Positions 22,101 to 32,040 of a DNA stretch of 64,000 nucleotides are shown here, piece after piece. Source of the stretch: Angiostrongylus vasorum (Eukaryota > Nematoda > Chromadorea > Rhabditida > Metastrongylidae); the NCBI GenBank assembly GCA_018806985.1, contig JADANN010000268.1, forward strand, positions 248,001-312,000, written 5' to 3'. Under the pieces are notes generated by a model. That model did not search any database. It was given only the letters and a program-made list of their open reading frames with translations, and was not told the origin of the DNA. The stretch's first letter is position 1; each line of letters starts with the position of its first letter. The position numbers and the translations under genes were made by a program.

Positions 22101-22606
22101 AGGAATGGAAAGCTCGGTGAGCCTGGAGCGTGGGATCGAACTAGGGTGCATTTCACGGCACCTCTAACCACTAATTTACCAGTGCTTCATTCGACATTGT
22201 TAAGAAAGAGTTATTGATCTATTCAGCGGTGGCTATCTGAAAGCGATTTGACAATTAGTTTTGTAAGATCCCAGCAGACCAATACCATGCTTCTATACAT
22301 CTATTGAGATTGGTTGTGGAATCGTCAACAAAGGATTAAGGGAGTGTTTCTTTTTCTTGATTGCCTTTTATAAGATCCTTGTAAAGTCTAAATCGGCGTT
22401 CAGCGCTTTGACAAAGCCATGGGTGCACCCTTACGTAGTTCATCTACAGTGGGGGATCTTTGTCCACTGTGTTTGTCCTTTCTGCAGCTCAAAAATAGAA
22501 GTATGACGGCCTCATAAATATTACTAGTTTAATTTTAATATTAAGTGATGTTTTGTTGTTTCAGGAAGGCGGTATTGTAGTTAAACCCTGTGACCACGCC
22601 AAATAG
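19200..22606 (+). CDS. Predicted membrane/secreted protein, five-exon model, unrecognised
   Basis: Model: 19200-19375, 19620-19731, 20742-20889, 21532-21677 and 22565-22606 (207 aa). Exon 1 begins with a signal-like segment (MMLSYILYIVSAVFL) and ends at a GTATGT donor. Exon 2 follows a TTACAG acceptor with matching phase and holds a potential N-glycosylation site (FKNVTILSD). Exon 3 is cysteine-containing (DRTCRGVVKEGRTVGCRTKH). Exon 4 has a strong transmembrane segment (LIVMPLLLVVFAVFCIVGFL) and a short charged tail, completed by exon 5 (GGIVVKPCDHAK, then TAG). Exons 4-5 are well supported by TTTGCAG and TTTCAG acceptors and by AATAAA 56 bases after the stop. The exon 3 donor is uncertain: GTTGGC at 20890 restores phase, whereas GTAGAG at 20931 is a better-placed site in another phase. 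A type I membrane protein of the cell surface is the likely class. No family is recognised. Confidence 0.45.
21190..21348 (-). mobile_element. RTE1 LINE fragment, 5' region
   Basis: CCCAGTCACTTGATTCTCAG and GACTTCTGACCGAATCG match the 5' leader of the RTE1 copies at 26460-26510 and 48805-48840 (CAGTCACTTGATTGTGGGC and TCACTTGATTGCAGGCTTC). No coding part is retained. It lies in the intron before the transmembrane exon of the predicted gene. Confidence 0.55.
21745..21900 (+). repeat. SINE-C unit, diverged
   Basis: CAATGGTGCAATGATGACATG (A-box-like), GAGGGTTCGAATCTCGCC (B-box-like), then TTTTGCAGAAGTCTCAGCATC. Same order as the copy at 18431. Confidence 0.6.
21945..22178 (-). repeat. SINE-B copy, diverged
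   Basis: Reverse copy with tail blocks at the left (CAGGGACGCGCTATGCATTT), the middle GGTTGGTACCAATTTGAGG, and a head with GGGATCGAACTAGGGTGC and CACCTCTAACCACTAATTTA. Confidence 0.6.
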
Positions 22607-23374
22607 AAATATTCGACGATAATTTTTAGGCATTGACTACGTATTCTGCTTTCTTTAATTAAATAAAACTTTTTCCCCATACGCTAATTTGATGTCTGTT
22701 TGGAATTTTTACCCTTTACAAAAAGAAATCGCCATCTAACAGCCCGTATGTAAGCGCCCTCAGTTGGCGCGCTGAGCGTAATAACCCTCTTAGTGAGTAG
22801 CAGGAGATGAGGTTTTGGGTTCCTCCTTTTACTTAACTATTTTGTTCCTACTTGTGTTTATTTCCTTTTTTCCTACCAATTGTTTCTTTGGCCGATTCAC
22901 TGAACAAGGTCAATACAAAGTGGTTAGATGTTCTTTTCGAAAAATTCTATAGAATAAACAAGCCGTCAGTTGAGTACTTTAGTCACAAATCTCTATATTT
23001 AATATATACAAGAAAAAAGAAGAAGCCCCACAAATACTGGATGTCTTAAGGGTATCATTTGAGCTTCACTTAATTCAGCCGTTCCTTCTGGATTTTCAGC
23101 CAAACTCTTAGGTTACGGCTTGCTATGTCGTCTTCGTAGAAATCAGTGATACCGCAGGAATCGCTGCCATCCTGAAAGAATCCTAATCGTGAGGTAGGAG
23201 GCTTCCAGTACACATAAAGCACCGATTGCCAGTAGTGAAATCCTGGGAGAGATCTAAGTTTTTTTCTCGAGATTAGTACGGCTCTCTCAGAATTCGAATG
23301 AAAAACAACGCCCAGTTCTAGTACTATTCTAAATCTCGATAAGGAGAGAAGACAAGTCATCTAGCCGTAGTCGA
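22607..23374. other. 3' UTR, then unassigned AT-rich sequence
   Basis: AATAAA at 22662-22667, 56 bases after the TAG at 22604-22606, is a likely polyadenylation signal for the upstream gene. Beyond it no coding block is convincing. A minus-strand frame at 23070-23360 has no recognisable motif. Confidence 0.5.
22662..22667 (+). other. Polyadenylation signal AATAAA
   Basis: The canonical hexamer at a normal distance from the predicted stop codon at 22604-22606. It supports the 3' end of the membrane-protein model. Confidence 0.6.
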
Positions 23375-26300
23375 ACACCACCTGTATCAGCTGTATCACC
23401 TGTAGTCCCGTTGATCGTCGAGTGACTCGAGCGGGCGCCAGTAAACCTTCCATTTTTCCCCTGTCGCGTGCAAGAGTAGCCCAGTGGGTTTTGCTCGCTC
23501 TAAGGACTCGTCGAGCATCATATCTTTCTCCTAGGCTCTTCGTGAAGAACTTTGACCATCGGCTCGGTGGTCTTCCTGCAGTGCGTGTAACATCCCGAGG
23601 AATCCAGTCACTAACGACTCTTGTCCATCGGTTGTCATTCATACACATTAAGTGTACGGCCCACGTTACCTTCGACTGTTTGGCGTACCGAACGCCATGT
23701 TTGATTTTTTGATCGTTGACGCAGGTCGGAGTTTCGGATCCGTTCCTTTACGTGTGTGAAACGGGATACTCCTAGCATCGTCTTTCGACTGTGCGTTCAG
23801 TAACGCTGAGTGATTTCTCATTCTGCTTACGCAGCGACCAGGTTTCTCACGCATACGTTAAGGCAGGAAGTACCGTTGAGTCGAAGAGGTGGGCACGGAG
23901 TCGGTGTTCCTTGTTCTCTTCACTACATCGTCGATGCTCTTGAAAGCTACCTAAGCCGCTCGTTTCCTTCTGCTCAGCTCTGGAGCTAAGTCGTTCATCA
24001 TGTTGACTTCCCGACCTAAATAGACATAACTGGAGCATTCGGAGATATTCGTTCCGTTGAGCGTGAATGGGGCATACGAAACCAATCCGTTTTCATGAGC
24101 ATCGTTCTTGTGAGATTTATTCGAAGACCAATCTTTCCACAGGCTTCATCAAAGTCGGCAACCATAACTTTCGCTTGGCTAATTTCTGGTGTCATAAGGA
24201 CGATGTCATCAGCAAAGCGAAGATGATGTAGCTGCCGACCATCGATTTTCACTCCCATATTATCCCATTCCAATGTTCGCATGACATTCTGGAGGGTGGC
24301 GGTAAATAATTTTGGCGAGATTGTATTGCCTTGCCTAACTCCCTTTTTTGACGTCAATCTTAATATCGTTGTTGAATGGTGATATCTTGGTTGTGAAATT
24401 TTTATACAGCTTACGAAGAATCTTTATGTACTCAGTAGGGACTCCTCGATTATTAAGGGACTTCCATGACTGCTTCTATTTCAGTTGAATCAAAGACCTT
24501 CTGTAAATCGATGAAAGTGAGACAGAGCGGTCTTTTGTACTCTTGCGGTACTTCAATGAGCCTTGTTATCGTGTGGATGTGGTCCATCGTACTAAATCCT
24601 TTTCGAAACCCTGCTTGCTCACATTGCTGCCCTTCATTCAGTGTTCTATCAATCCTGTTTAGGATGACTCGAGTGAGAAGTTTGTAGACGGCAGAGGGCA
24701 AACAGACGTGGGTGCCGATACCGTGTAGATCACCCTTCTTGAACAATAGCACGGTCTTGCTGGTCATCCACTGAGTAGGGACTTGCATTCAGACAGGTAA
24801 CATGTGAAGAGCCGAGCCAGTGGTTTACGAGGACTCGCGGAAGGTTCTTCAGGTGTTCTGGTCCTATCTTGTCCGGACCTGGTGCTGTTCGATTCTTCAC
24901 CAATGAAATGGCATGTCGGATTTCGGAAGGGAGAACCGGTGGTACAACATATCCATCCTCTTTTATTTCATATGACGAAAGGTGGAGTTGGGTATTGAAG
25001 GGATCTGAGTACTATTCGTGAATGATTTTCTCCATTGCCTTTCTGGACGCTGTAACTGTTCCGTCTGGGCGTCGGGGTGCAATCATCTTGGTCTTGTAAC
25101 TGGCGAAGCATCGGTGTGCTTTACGAATGCTTTTCCCAGCCTCTGCAGCTTCGACCATTACTGCTGGTCTTCTCTCTTTAAGATCTTCTTTTTATCGCCT
25201 GTCTGCATTGTTTTGCAAGTTCGGACGCTAGTTCGCGGTTGCCTGCAGCTCGTGCGATTCCACTCTGGCATATGAGGTCGAGTGTTTCTGGCGACAGACT
25301 TCTCTTGGTGACTTTCGAACTCTCAGCTTTCATAGCGCTAACGTGAAGATGTTGAATGAGCCGATCGTGTTCCTCGTCGATGTTATCGACAACGACATCT
25401 TCCCAACAGCCGACTAATGAATTGAATAAGTTCCAGTTTATGGTGGTTCTGGGACCTCGGTTTTTGAATTTAGCGGCTTTTTTCTCCTTTCGGCGAGAAA
25501 TAGTATCTTGCACGAAGGAGACGGTGGTCTGATCCCGTGCAGAATTTTGGGACAACAGCGACATCGGTTAGGCAAAACCTTCTATTTACTATGAAGTGGT
25601 CTATTTCGTTATGGTACTCTCCATTGGGAGACTCCCCACGTCCAGCGTTGAGGATGGAGCTTCTGGAATTGCGATTTACTATGGATGGTCTGGTCTGCAT
25701 AATAAACTCAGATAGCCGCCCATCGTGTTCGTTCCATTCTAATCCATGGGTCCCAATGTGACGTTCTTCAGACGTTTTCTTTGGTCTAATCTTGGCATTG
25801 AAATCTCCAATGATGACCTTGAAGAATGTATGGTCTCTGTAGAACTTCTCCAAGTCCATATAGAACGCTTCGACTTCTTCTTCGTTAGTTTGATGTCGGC
25901 GCGTAAACGACGAAGATTGTGAAAGCCGGTATTGATCCACATCTTTTTAATCGTAAACGTCCGATTCGGGTTGTACGCTGTTCGAATGAATCGATGTTCA
26001 TGGACAAACTCGTGTTGACGAGAACGCTGACGCCGCCGACTCCCTCTACTGTCGCGTGTTCCGATGAACTGTTGTTCTTCGGTGTCGTAGACGGCGTTGA
26101 AAGGGGGTGCCGTCGTCTTGTCTCGGCCAGGCCGATGACGTCGTACCTTATCCTTCTTGCTTGCATGAGCAAGTCTTCTATCGAGGACTCGGATGCAAGC
26201 TCACGTGCATTGTAGGTACAGATCGTCACCATAGTTCTTCGTTATCCAGGCAGCTTCCATTGGCCCTGAGATTTTAGCAGCCTTTCTGTACTCGTCCTAC

Positions 26301-26840
26301 CCAACGCTGCGAAATTGGGGGCTTTTTCGTTGTCAGTGGAATGAGGCTCTTTTTTTTTACTGTGTTTAGTATTTTGATACCCACATATAGCTTGCTGGGC
26401 CCTCCCGGAGTGGACATGGAGCTTGTTTGTTGGAGGCGACTCCTAACCGCCTCCCATATACTTCCCCTCTCACTTGATTGCAGGCTTCTGGCCGAGATGA
26501 CTCGTAGAATACAATCCGCATAAGCAAGAACACACCCACACGCGCATGCATGAATACGCCTAGCAAATACAGAAAGTATGTGCCAAATAGGCGCAGCAGA
26601 AACAGGGAGTCCGTCCCCTGGATCCACCTGCGTCTTAGGGAAGCAAAGGTCGCTTTTGGTCCGCGATTAACCCCCCTATCCGCCAGCTGGGAACGCGCCA
26701 CGTAGCCTCGCGACTAACCGGCTCGAGATCCCTCATATTAGGGAGATCCGTGTCTAGAAAAATTGAAGACACAGATTCTGCAAGAAAGTGTTCGCTGGAC
26801 TTTTTGTGATTCATAGAAGCCACTACTGGAAGCAAATCAG
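23375..26840 (-). mobile_element. RTE1 LINE, near full length, frame-broken
   Basis: In minus-strand order: a 5' leader with an open frame (26366-26701), an AP-type endonuclease (25470-26232: [36 protein letters not shown]), a linker, then reverse transcriptase with FRKGFSTMDHI (about 24590-24625), FIDLQKVFDS (motif A, about 24490-24520), GVRQGNTISPKLF (about 24300-24345) and the catalytic FADD at 24205-24216. The C-terminal domain follows (RWTRVVSDWIPRDVTRT, GRPPSRWSKFF, 23500-23640). The 3' end is a short tandem tail of GGTGATACA-type units at 23380-23405. RTE elements copy themselves by target-primed reverse transcription. Several frameshifts and stops (for example between 24788 and 25178, and around 24400) make this copy inactive, although its catalytic motif is intact. 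Confidence 0.9.
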
Positions 26841-27009
26841 CTTTTCTTGCTAGTGGACTTTTTATAAACCTTCCTCTCTGTGATTCGAATGTGGTCTATC
26901 TACTGGAATTTTTGTTGTAGTCCAGATTTAGACAAGAAAATAATCGCGATAAAGAGCTTAGAAGCCGCGTTTAATTCAATCGGACGACGTTCACCGTAAC
27001 ACTTACTTA
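26841..27009. other. Short unassigned stretch
   Basis: AT-rich sequence at the 5' end of RTE1. The exact element boundary could not be fixed because no target-site duplication was identified. Confidence 0.3.
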
Positions 27010-27150
27010 ATTCTTGGTTCTTGAATTGCCCGTCCTCACTGGTTGTGCGGGCCCCAGCACAATTTCCATTTTTCGGAGATTTGCTGGTTAAGCCACTGTG
27101 GTTCCCTGGAGTCCCGAGGTCAACCCTGGCCAAAGTCTGGTCAATCTCGT
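27010..27150 (-). repeat. SINE-A 3' fragment
   Basis: The plus strand shows the tail and adjacent body: TTGAATTGCCCGTCCTCACT, GTGCGGGCCCCAGCACAATT, TTTGCTGGTTAAGCCACTGT, then GGCCAAAGTCTGG, where it stops. The head side is missing. Confidence 0.8.
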
Positions 27151-27990
27151 GATCGCGATAAAGACGTTATTACAGAGTGAATGAGTCACAGTATAAATTT
27201 TGACCAAACATTAAAGCAAATCCACTATAGTGAAGCGTTTTCCCCATAGTTTCTATTACCATGTGGAGTTCCACTATTGGACACTTTCATTTTGGATACT
27301 CCGTCGGTGATGAATGGAACCAGCACCGATTCAATCAATAGCTTTATCTATGAGAAGCATTGTGATTCTGATCGATTCATGGCGGTGTTTCGACTCCCTC
27401 CTAGGACTTTCGTTGTCAGGACGAATTCATTTCGATTGTGTTCGTATGAAATCACTTCACTATCATCAAAGTTTTTCCAGTCTAATTTTAATATTATCGA
27501 TCAGATTGACCTTGTATTTATAGATTTTTCATTGTATTGATCTATTTTGTGCGTTACTTTCAATCCATGTCTATTTCTTCTGTGGTTTTTAGAAATATTG
27601 ATCAAATGATGTCATAGCAAGCGACGGATATTTTTTTTCAATAAATTCATTGTAAAACTTGAAACAACAGGATAAATTTGATGACATCTGCATATCTGAA
27701 TGAATTATTGTCCCCATAAATCTTGCAAGTGCCGGTACAGTCCGCATTTTGATTGTCACTGATTAATTAGCTTAATTAATGCCATTCCCTAGGTGACCTC
27801 ATCAGTGCGTTCCTACATCGCCCTCTCATTCGGAATTAGTGGGAGGTTTGACGCCTTGCCGAAGACGGTCTGTTTGTTCGTCCAACGATTTCTTGCTAAC
27901 ATTTTCTGGGATTGGTCCCTCACTTCTGTATTTACATCCTGTTCAATCAACCATTTGATCAGCATATTTTGACTATATCTCTAAAGGCTT
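27151..27990. other. No recognised feature
   Basis: AT-rich sequence with an orphan frame at 27277-27540 (+) that has no recognisable motif or splice support. Confidence 0.45.
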
Positions 27991-28310
27991 ACTGCCTCAT
28001 CATGGCTGGCATGTGTTCCCTAGGTGTTGGGCTGCAATGTACAGCGAGGGGTTTATCCACCAGCGGGGTCTCGCGAGATAAGAAGGAGTTCGACGTTTTC
28101 ATCCGAAAGCCCAGCTAAGAGTAAACCGGTAACAGGAATCAATGCCGCCCTGCTATCAAACCAGTCGCATAGTGGCAAACTCTCTGTCATCCACGGGGAC
28201 GGCGACTGGCTAAGGTGAGGGACCATCTACGCTAGGGCTTCGTGTATGCTGACCTTGGGACTCAGAGAGCGACAGTAGCTAAACCAGCTGAATTTCCGCT
28301 TCAGTACCCA
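27991..28310 (+). repeat. SINE-A copy, diverged
   Basis: It contains head and body blocks (GTGTTGGGCTGCAATGTACA, GCGGGGTCTCGCGAGATAAG, GCCCAGCTAAGAGTAAACC, CAAACCAGTCGCATAGTGGC). It ends in a diverged 3' part close to the start of RTE2. Confidence 0.65.
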
Positions 28311-29094
28311 CACACTGGGCCCTTCATTCTACAACGACGGGCAGTGTGACAAGCGATGAGAGGCGATGAAATCTTGGGTTGTAAGGACATCATGAAAACG
28401 GACAAAACGAGTGCGATGCGCCATGAAGACTTCTTATTATGTCCCCATAGCACCAAAAACGGTACCTTCACACACTTCATGAGGCCGCTGACCATGTCAA
28501 ATTCCATGCGGTCGCCCTGTAGGAGACGAAAAACAGGAAGACCGACATATGCCAATTAGATAACAGGTCCTTGTCATTCTTCGAGGGACTTTTCGTTATG
28601 GAATGTCGGAGTCGTTGGCTTTGTCGTACACTCACCTACTTTCCATTAAGTCACCTCATACGAGATCTTATCACCGCGCTTAGCCATTCTTCGTCTGAAA
28701 CTTTCGCGTCAAAAAATGTCCGTATCATCAACTACTGGTCACCAGCTTTAGAGCGAGGACCAACTGAACCCATTCTATAACAAGTTGGAGGAAGCAATCC
28801 GCAACGAGAAGTCCTGCAAATCCGTAGTTGAAGAGTTTAATGGAGAATTAGAAACGACTAACAAAAAAGGATATAAAAGAGGAAAATTCGAAGTTGAAGA
28901 ATGAAATGAGAATGGAAACCGTCTTCTAGTACTTCTATCGCAGCACGTCTCTTCCATGAGGATTTATTTTTTTAGAAGACAGAAAATCGTGGTATATACT
29001 GGATCCAATCACCGTATTATTCATGCGAAGATTCGATTCAACCACAAGGCGGAAAAACAACTATCATTGCCTGAGAAAAAAGAAACAAGTCATG

Positions 29095-29173
29095 AATGAC
29101 AAGGATCACCTGTATCACCTGAAGTCCCGTTGGTCGTCGAGTGATTCTAGCGGGCGCCAGTAATGACAAGGAT
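29095..29173 (-). mobile_element. 55-bp RTE1 3'-end insertion with a 12-bp target-site duplication
   Basis: AATGACAAGGAT at 29095-29106 is repeated exactly at 29162-29173. Between them (29107-29161) is only the extreme 3' end of RTE1: the tail CACCTGTATCACCTG and the adjoining GTCGTCGAGTG and AGCGGGCGCCAG blocks. These align with 23387-23445 of the larger copy. This is a hugely 5'-truncated retrotransposition product in RTE2, in antisense orientation. Confidence 0.88.
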
Positions 29174-29472
29174 ATTCCAAATAAAATCTCCTTCTTAGTC
29201 CCTAGGACTACACGCTGCTCGTCGAAGGACTTAAAACTTGTGCCGAAGTCGCCTCACTTTTTCAAAGAAGAAGTTCAGACCGCATCTTCGTTACTAGTAA
29301 GGAGTTGCCGAAAAGAAGGAAGCTAAAGCTTGACTGTACTGTTACAGATCTAATACGACTAACAAATGCCGGCTATAGGTGGTCTTTGCGGGTCGATTTA
29401 CACCGTCATAGGCAGAAAAGTTACTGGAAGCAGTTCAGACACTATCTATTCTGAAGAAATGCCGTCGGTTTC

Positions 29473-29517
29473 GTTACAACTGTAATGTTCCACTATTACA
29501 ACTGTAATGTTCCACTA
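29473..29517. repeat. Exact 22-bp tandem duplication
   Basis: TTACAACTGTAATGTTCCACTA occurs twice back to back within the RTE2 linker region. It looks like a local duplication, not a functional site. Confidence 0.8.
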
Positions 29518-31059
29518 TCTCTTGATGAACGAACATAGTACTATCACTTAATTACGGTATTGATAACGGAAAAGTACTATACCAATATTTTTCCCTCCAC
29601 AATCCCCGTTTGGGGACTTAAAATCCCCACTGGAGAAAAGCCGCTTTGGATTCTACCCTCCGAAGTTTGAGTTGTGTTAGATAGCATGAAGAACGACACA
29701 ACTCCAGAACTCCACAATAGCACCGCTGACTTCCTTAGAGCTGGAAGCCACAATTTATATGTACTTCTCGCATACCATATAGCAGTCTACCTTCAAAGGG
29801 AAAAAATCCTAGACCAGTAGAAGACGACATGCACGGTCATTCTGTCCAAGAAAGGTAACTGAAAGGATCTTCGTAACAATCGACTGATGTGCCTGTTGAG
29901 TGTACTCTACAAGCTGCTCATGAAGACAATCCTATTTTGCATATCAAAGAATTCGGATGAGGCTTAACCAGTTGAGCAAGCGGGATTCCGACAAGTGTTC
30001 TGCTGCATGGGCCACAAACAAACCGTGATACGAATCATAGATATCTTCCGGGAGTATCATGTGCCCCTTGTCCTAACCTTTATCAACTACAAAAAATCAT
30101 TTGACGACGTCGAAAGGAATGCAATTCTGTCTGCGCTCGTAGACTTGTCCCGTGGACTTCTCCTATATATGAACACTTGCTGATTGTTATCGGAACTGCA
30201 CCACGAAAATACAGCGTTTCCTCCAACCTCTTACCATGTTCATAGGGAAAAAGGGGTTCGACAAGGCGGCACAATATCCCCAAAGCCGTTTACTGCTGCA
30301 CCGGAGTGGATAAAGAAGTCACTCGATTGGGTTGGGAAAGACATACGCATTGATGAAAAAATTCCCATCAGTCTTTCGCTTCGCCGGCGAATAACCTCAG
30401 CGGAGCGGGGAAAAGATTGAACCATCCGTAAATCGTAAGAAAGCCCACTTCATGAAAAACCCATAGTACTAAGGTGAACGAATCAATAGTTCTGTGTCCC
30501 ATCTTCGGGATCCAGGAGAATATACATCGATAGCGAGACACAAATGGGCCGGTCACATAATAAGAGGAACACACGACAGATGGACAAAAAAGAACTGCAG
30601 AGTGGACTCCACGAAGATGCAGGCGTCTCCTTGAACGACCGTCTAAACTTTGTGCTGACGTGTGCGTAACCAAAGTCAATCACCTATACTCGCAGATGCA
30701 GTTGTACTCCAGGATTACGGAATGTGTTTCGCAGTCATCACCATGTTCGAAGCAGATCACCATCATGGATGACGATTGAGAAACAAAGAAACGAATGGAA
30801 AATTTAGCGGGGTCCACACTACTAAAGTTGTTGATAAAGTATTTGAAATAATTGGTAGTAATTCTAATCGTGCTCCAGTTGATTTAGCAACTGGCAAAGT
30901 TCATTTCCAATTTTAAAGTCCCGTTCAAAACTCATTAAAACAAGATTTTTATGAAAAAGATGCCGAAGAAGCCAGGAAGTCGAAATATCCAAGTAATGAA
31001 GTATTTTCTACATAAGTATACATAAGTATACATACTTATCAAATGTCTATTAAAGGATG

Positions 31060-31328
31060 ATCCTCTCGAAGTTGATCAATCGCTAAGGGGATGTGGCATG
31101 TTTTCGACTTCATTAGACATCGTTAGAGGTGACTGAATGCATATCTGGCCTTTACAATGACTCGCGGTGGTCTGCTGATGTATCGAGCCAGTGCTGCTAT
31201 CCTCCCAGACAACTACCAATTTGTTGATCCCGGAGGGATGGAGGGCTTGGTGAGCGTGGAGAGCGTGGATCAATCCCATGTGTATTGCAGGACGCCTCTA
31301 ACTGCTGCACTACACACCTCCTATCAGA
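31060..31328 (-). repeat. SINE-B copy, near full length
   Basis: Reverse copy: tail at the left (GTTGATCAATCGCTAAGGGG), GCATATCTGGCCTTTACAAT, TGTATCGAGCCAGTGCTGCT, a GGATCAATCCCATGTGTATT B-box region, and the head ending at about 31320. Confidence 0.85.
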
Positions 31329-31860
31329 TATCAGTAGAAACCCTAAAGTGACACATAGAAACTGAAAAAGGGAGAAGTAGAGAGGGCATGTATTTAACTT
31401 TCAAACAAATTTCTTTTTAGCCACTACCTGAGAGGCAACTGTATCGTTCGCCAGGATCGAATTTGCTAACGGCTAGTGAAAATCCCTAGTTAAACGAAAA
31501 TCCATTATTTAATCAAAAGTAAATAAAATGTGAAAAGGTCACCCAAAATGAAGAATATAATCACCTAAAATAAAAAAATGAAAAAGTACGAAATATACGG
31601 TAGTTTTCATAATGGTACACTATTACCTAAAGAATTTTCCTTCTCATTTGTCATTCACTTCTATCCCAAAGGAAGAAAAAACCTAAGAAACTTCATGGTA
31701 TGAGGAAAAATTTATGTCTTTATTGATTTTTCGCCTCTTTGAAAAAATGGTTTGGGATTTCCAGCCGACCGAACTCAATCAGGCGTGAGAGGCTCGCGAG
31801 CACGCATAAATCCAGCAAGCTTTTTGTTTTTCAAACCGACCGCCACTTAACCTAGGCAGT
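31329..31860. other. No recognised feature
   Basis: Very AT-rich sequence with no coding block or repeat family identified. Confidence 0.5.
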
Positions 31861-32040
31861 AATAATCGATACGTTCTTGAATTGTTAAGCTAACATGAGA
31901 ATGATAAGAATGTTTATTCGTCTAATGTCATCGACTCTGATGAAAAAGAAGACGTCGAGACGTTAGCAGAATAAACATCGTTATCAACCTCGTGTTGGCT
32001 CAACAATCAAGAAGGTATTGATTAGTACTGATTACTACTT
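31861..32040 (+). mobile_element. Solo Penelope-like terminal repeat
   Basis: A hammerhead-like core at 31934-31968 is followed by AATAAACATCGTTATCAACC, TCGTGTTGGCTCAACAATC and AAGAAGGTATTGATTAGTA. The same downstream order occurs at 49612-49675 and, on the minus strand, at 60-130 after the PLE endonuclease. No coding part is nearby, so this is probably a solo terminal repeat. Confidence 0.65.
31934..31968 (+). ncRNA. Hammerhead-like core, partly decayed
   Basis: CTGATGA is intact. The stem II left strand has mutated (AAAAGAA facing GACGTC), and the second core block is GAGAC instead of GAAAC. The cleavage triplet is GTT, a permitted NUH. Probably inactive. Confidence 0.55.

Larger units (their letters stand above)
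28380..31000 (+). mobile_element. RTE2 LINE copy, frame-broken
   Basis: Endonuclease remnants across frames at 28470-29090 (readings include KFHAVALQETK, NVGVVGFVVH, a YEILSPRLAILRL-like core and a decayed SDHR box). Next comes the pre-RT region (29640-29990), then RT with AGFRQVFCCMGHKQTV (29977 on), VLTFINYKKSFDDVE (motif A, about 30070-30115) and GVRQGGTISPKPF (30253 on). The catalytic FADD has decayed to FAGE near 30378-30392. A heavily broken C-terminal part is followed by a tail AAATATCCAAGTAATGAAGT at about 30980-31000. This family differs in sequence from RTE1. A 55-bp RTE1 insertion lies at 29107-29161, and an unrelated AT-rich block at about 30815-30960. Confidence 0.82.

Noticed and set aside
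24466..24687. Plus-strand ORFs opposite the RTE1 reverse transcriptase (also 25537-25761 and 25919-26215)
   Set aside because: They are shadows of the element's coding strand.
31010..31042. CATAAGTATACATAAGTATA as a telomere-like or CRISPR-like repeat
   Set aside because: Only two or three short degenerate units at the end of a decayed LINE; consistent with tail slippage.
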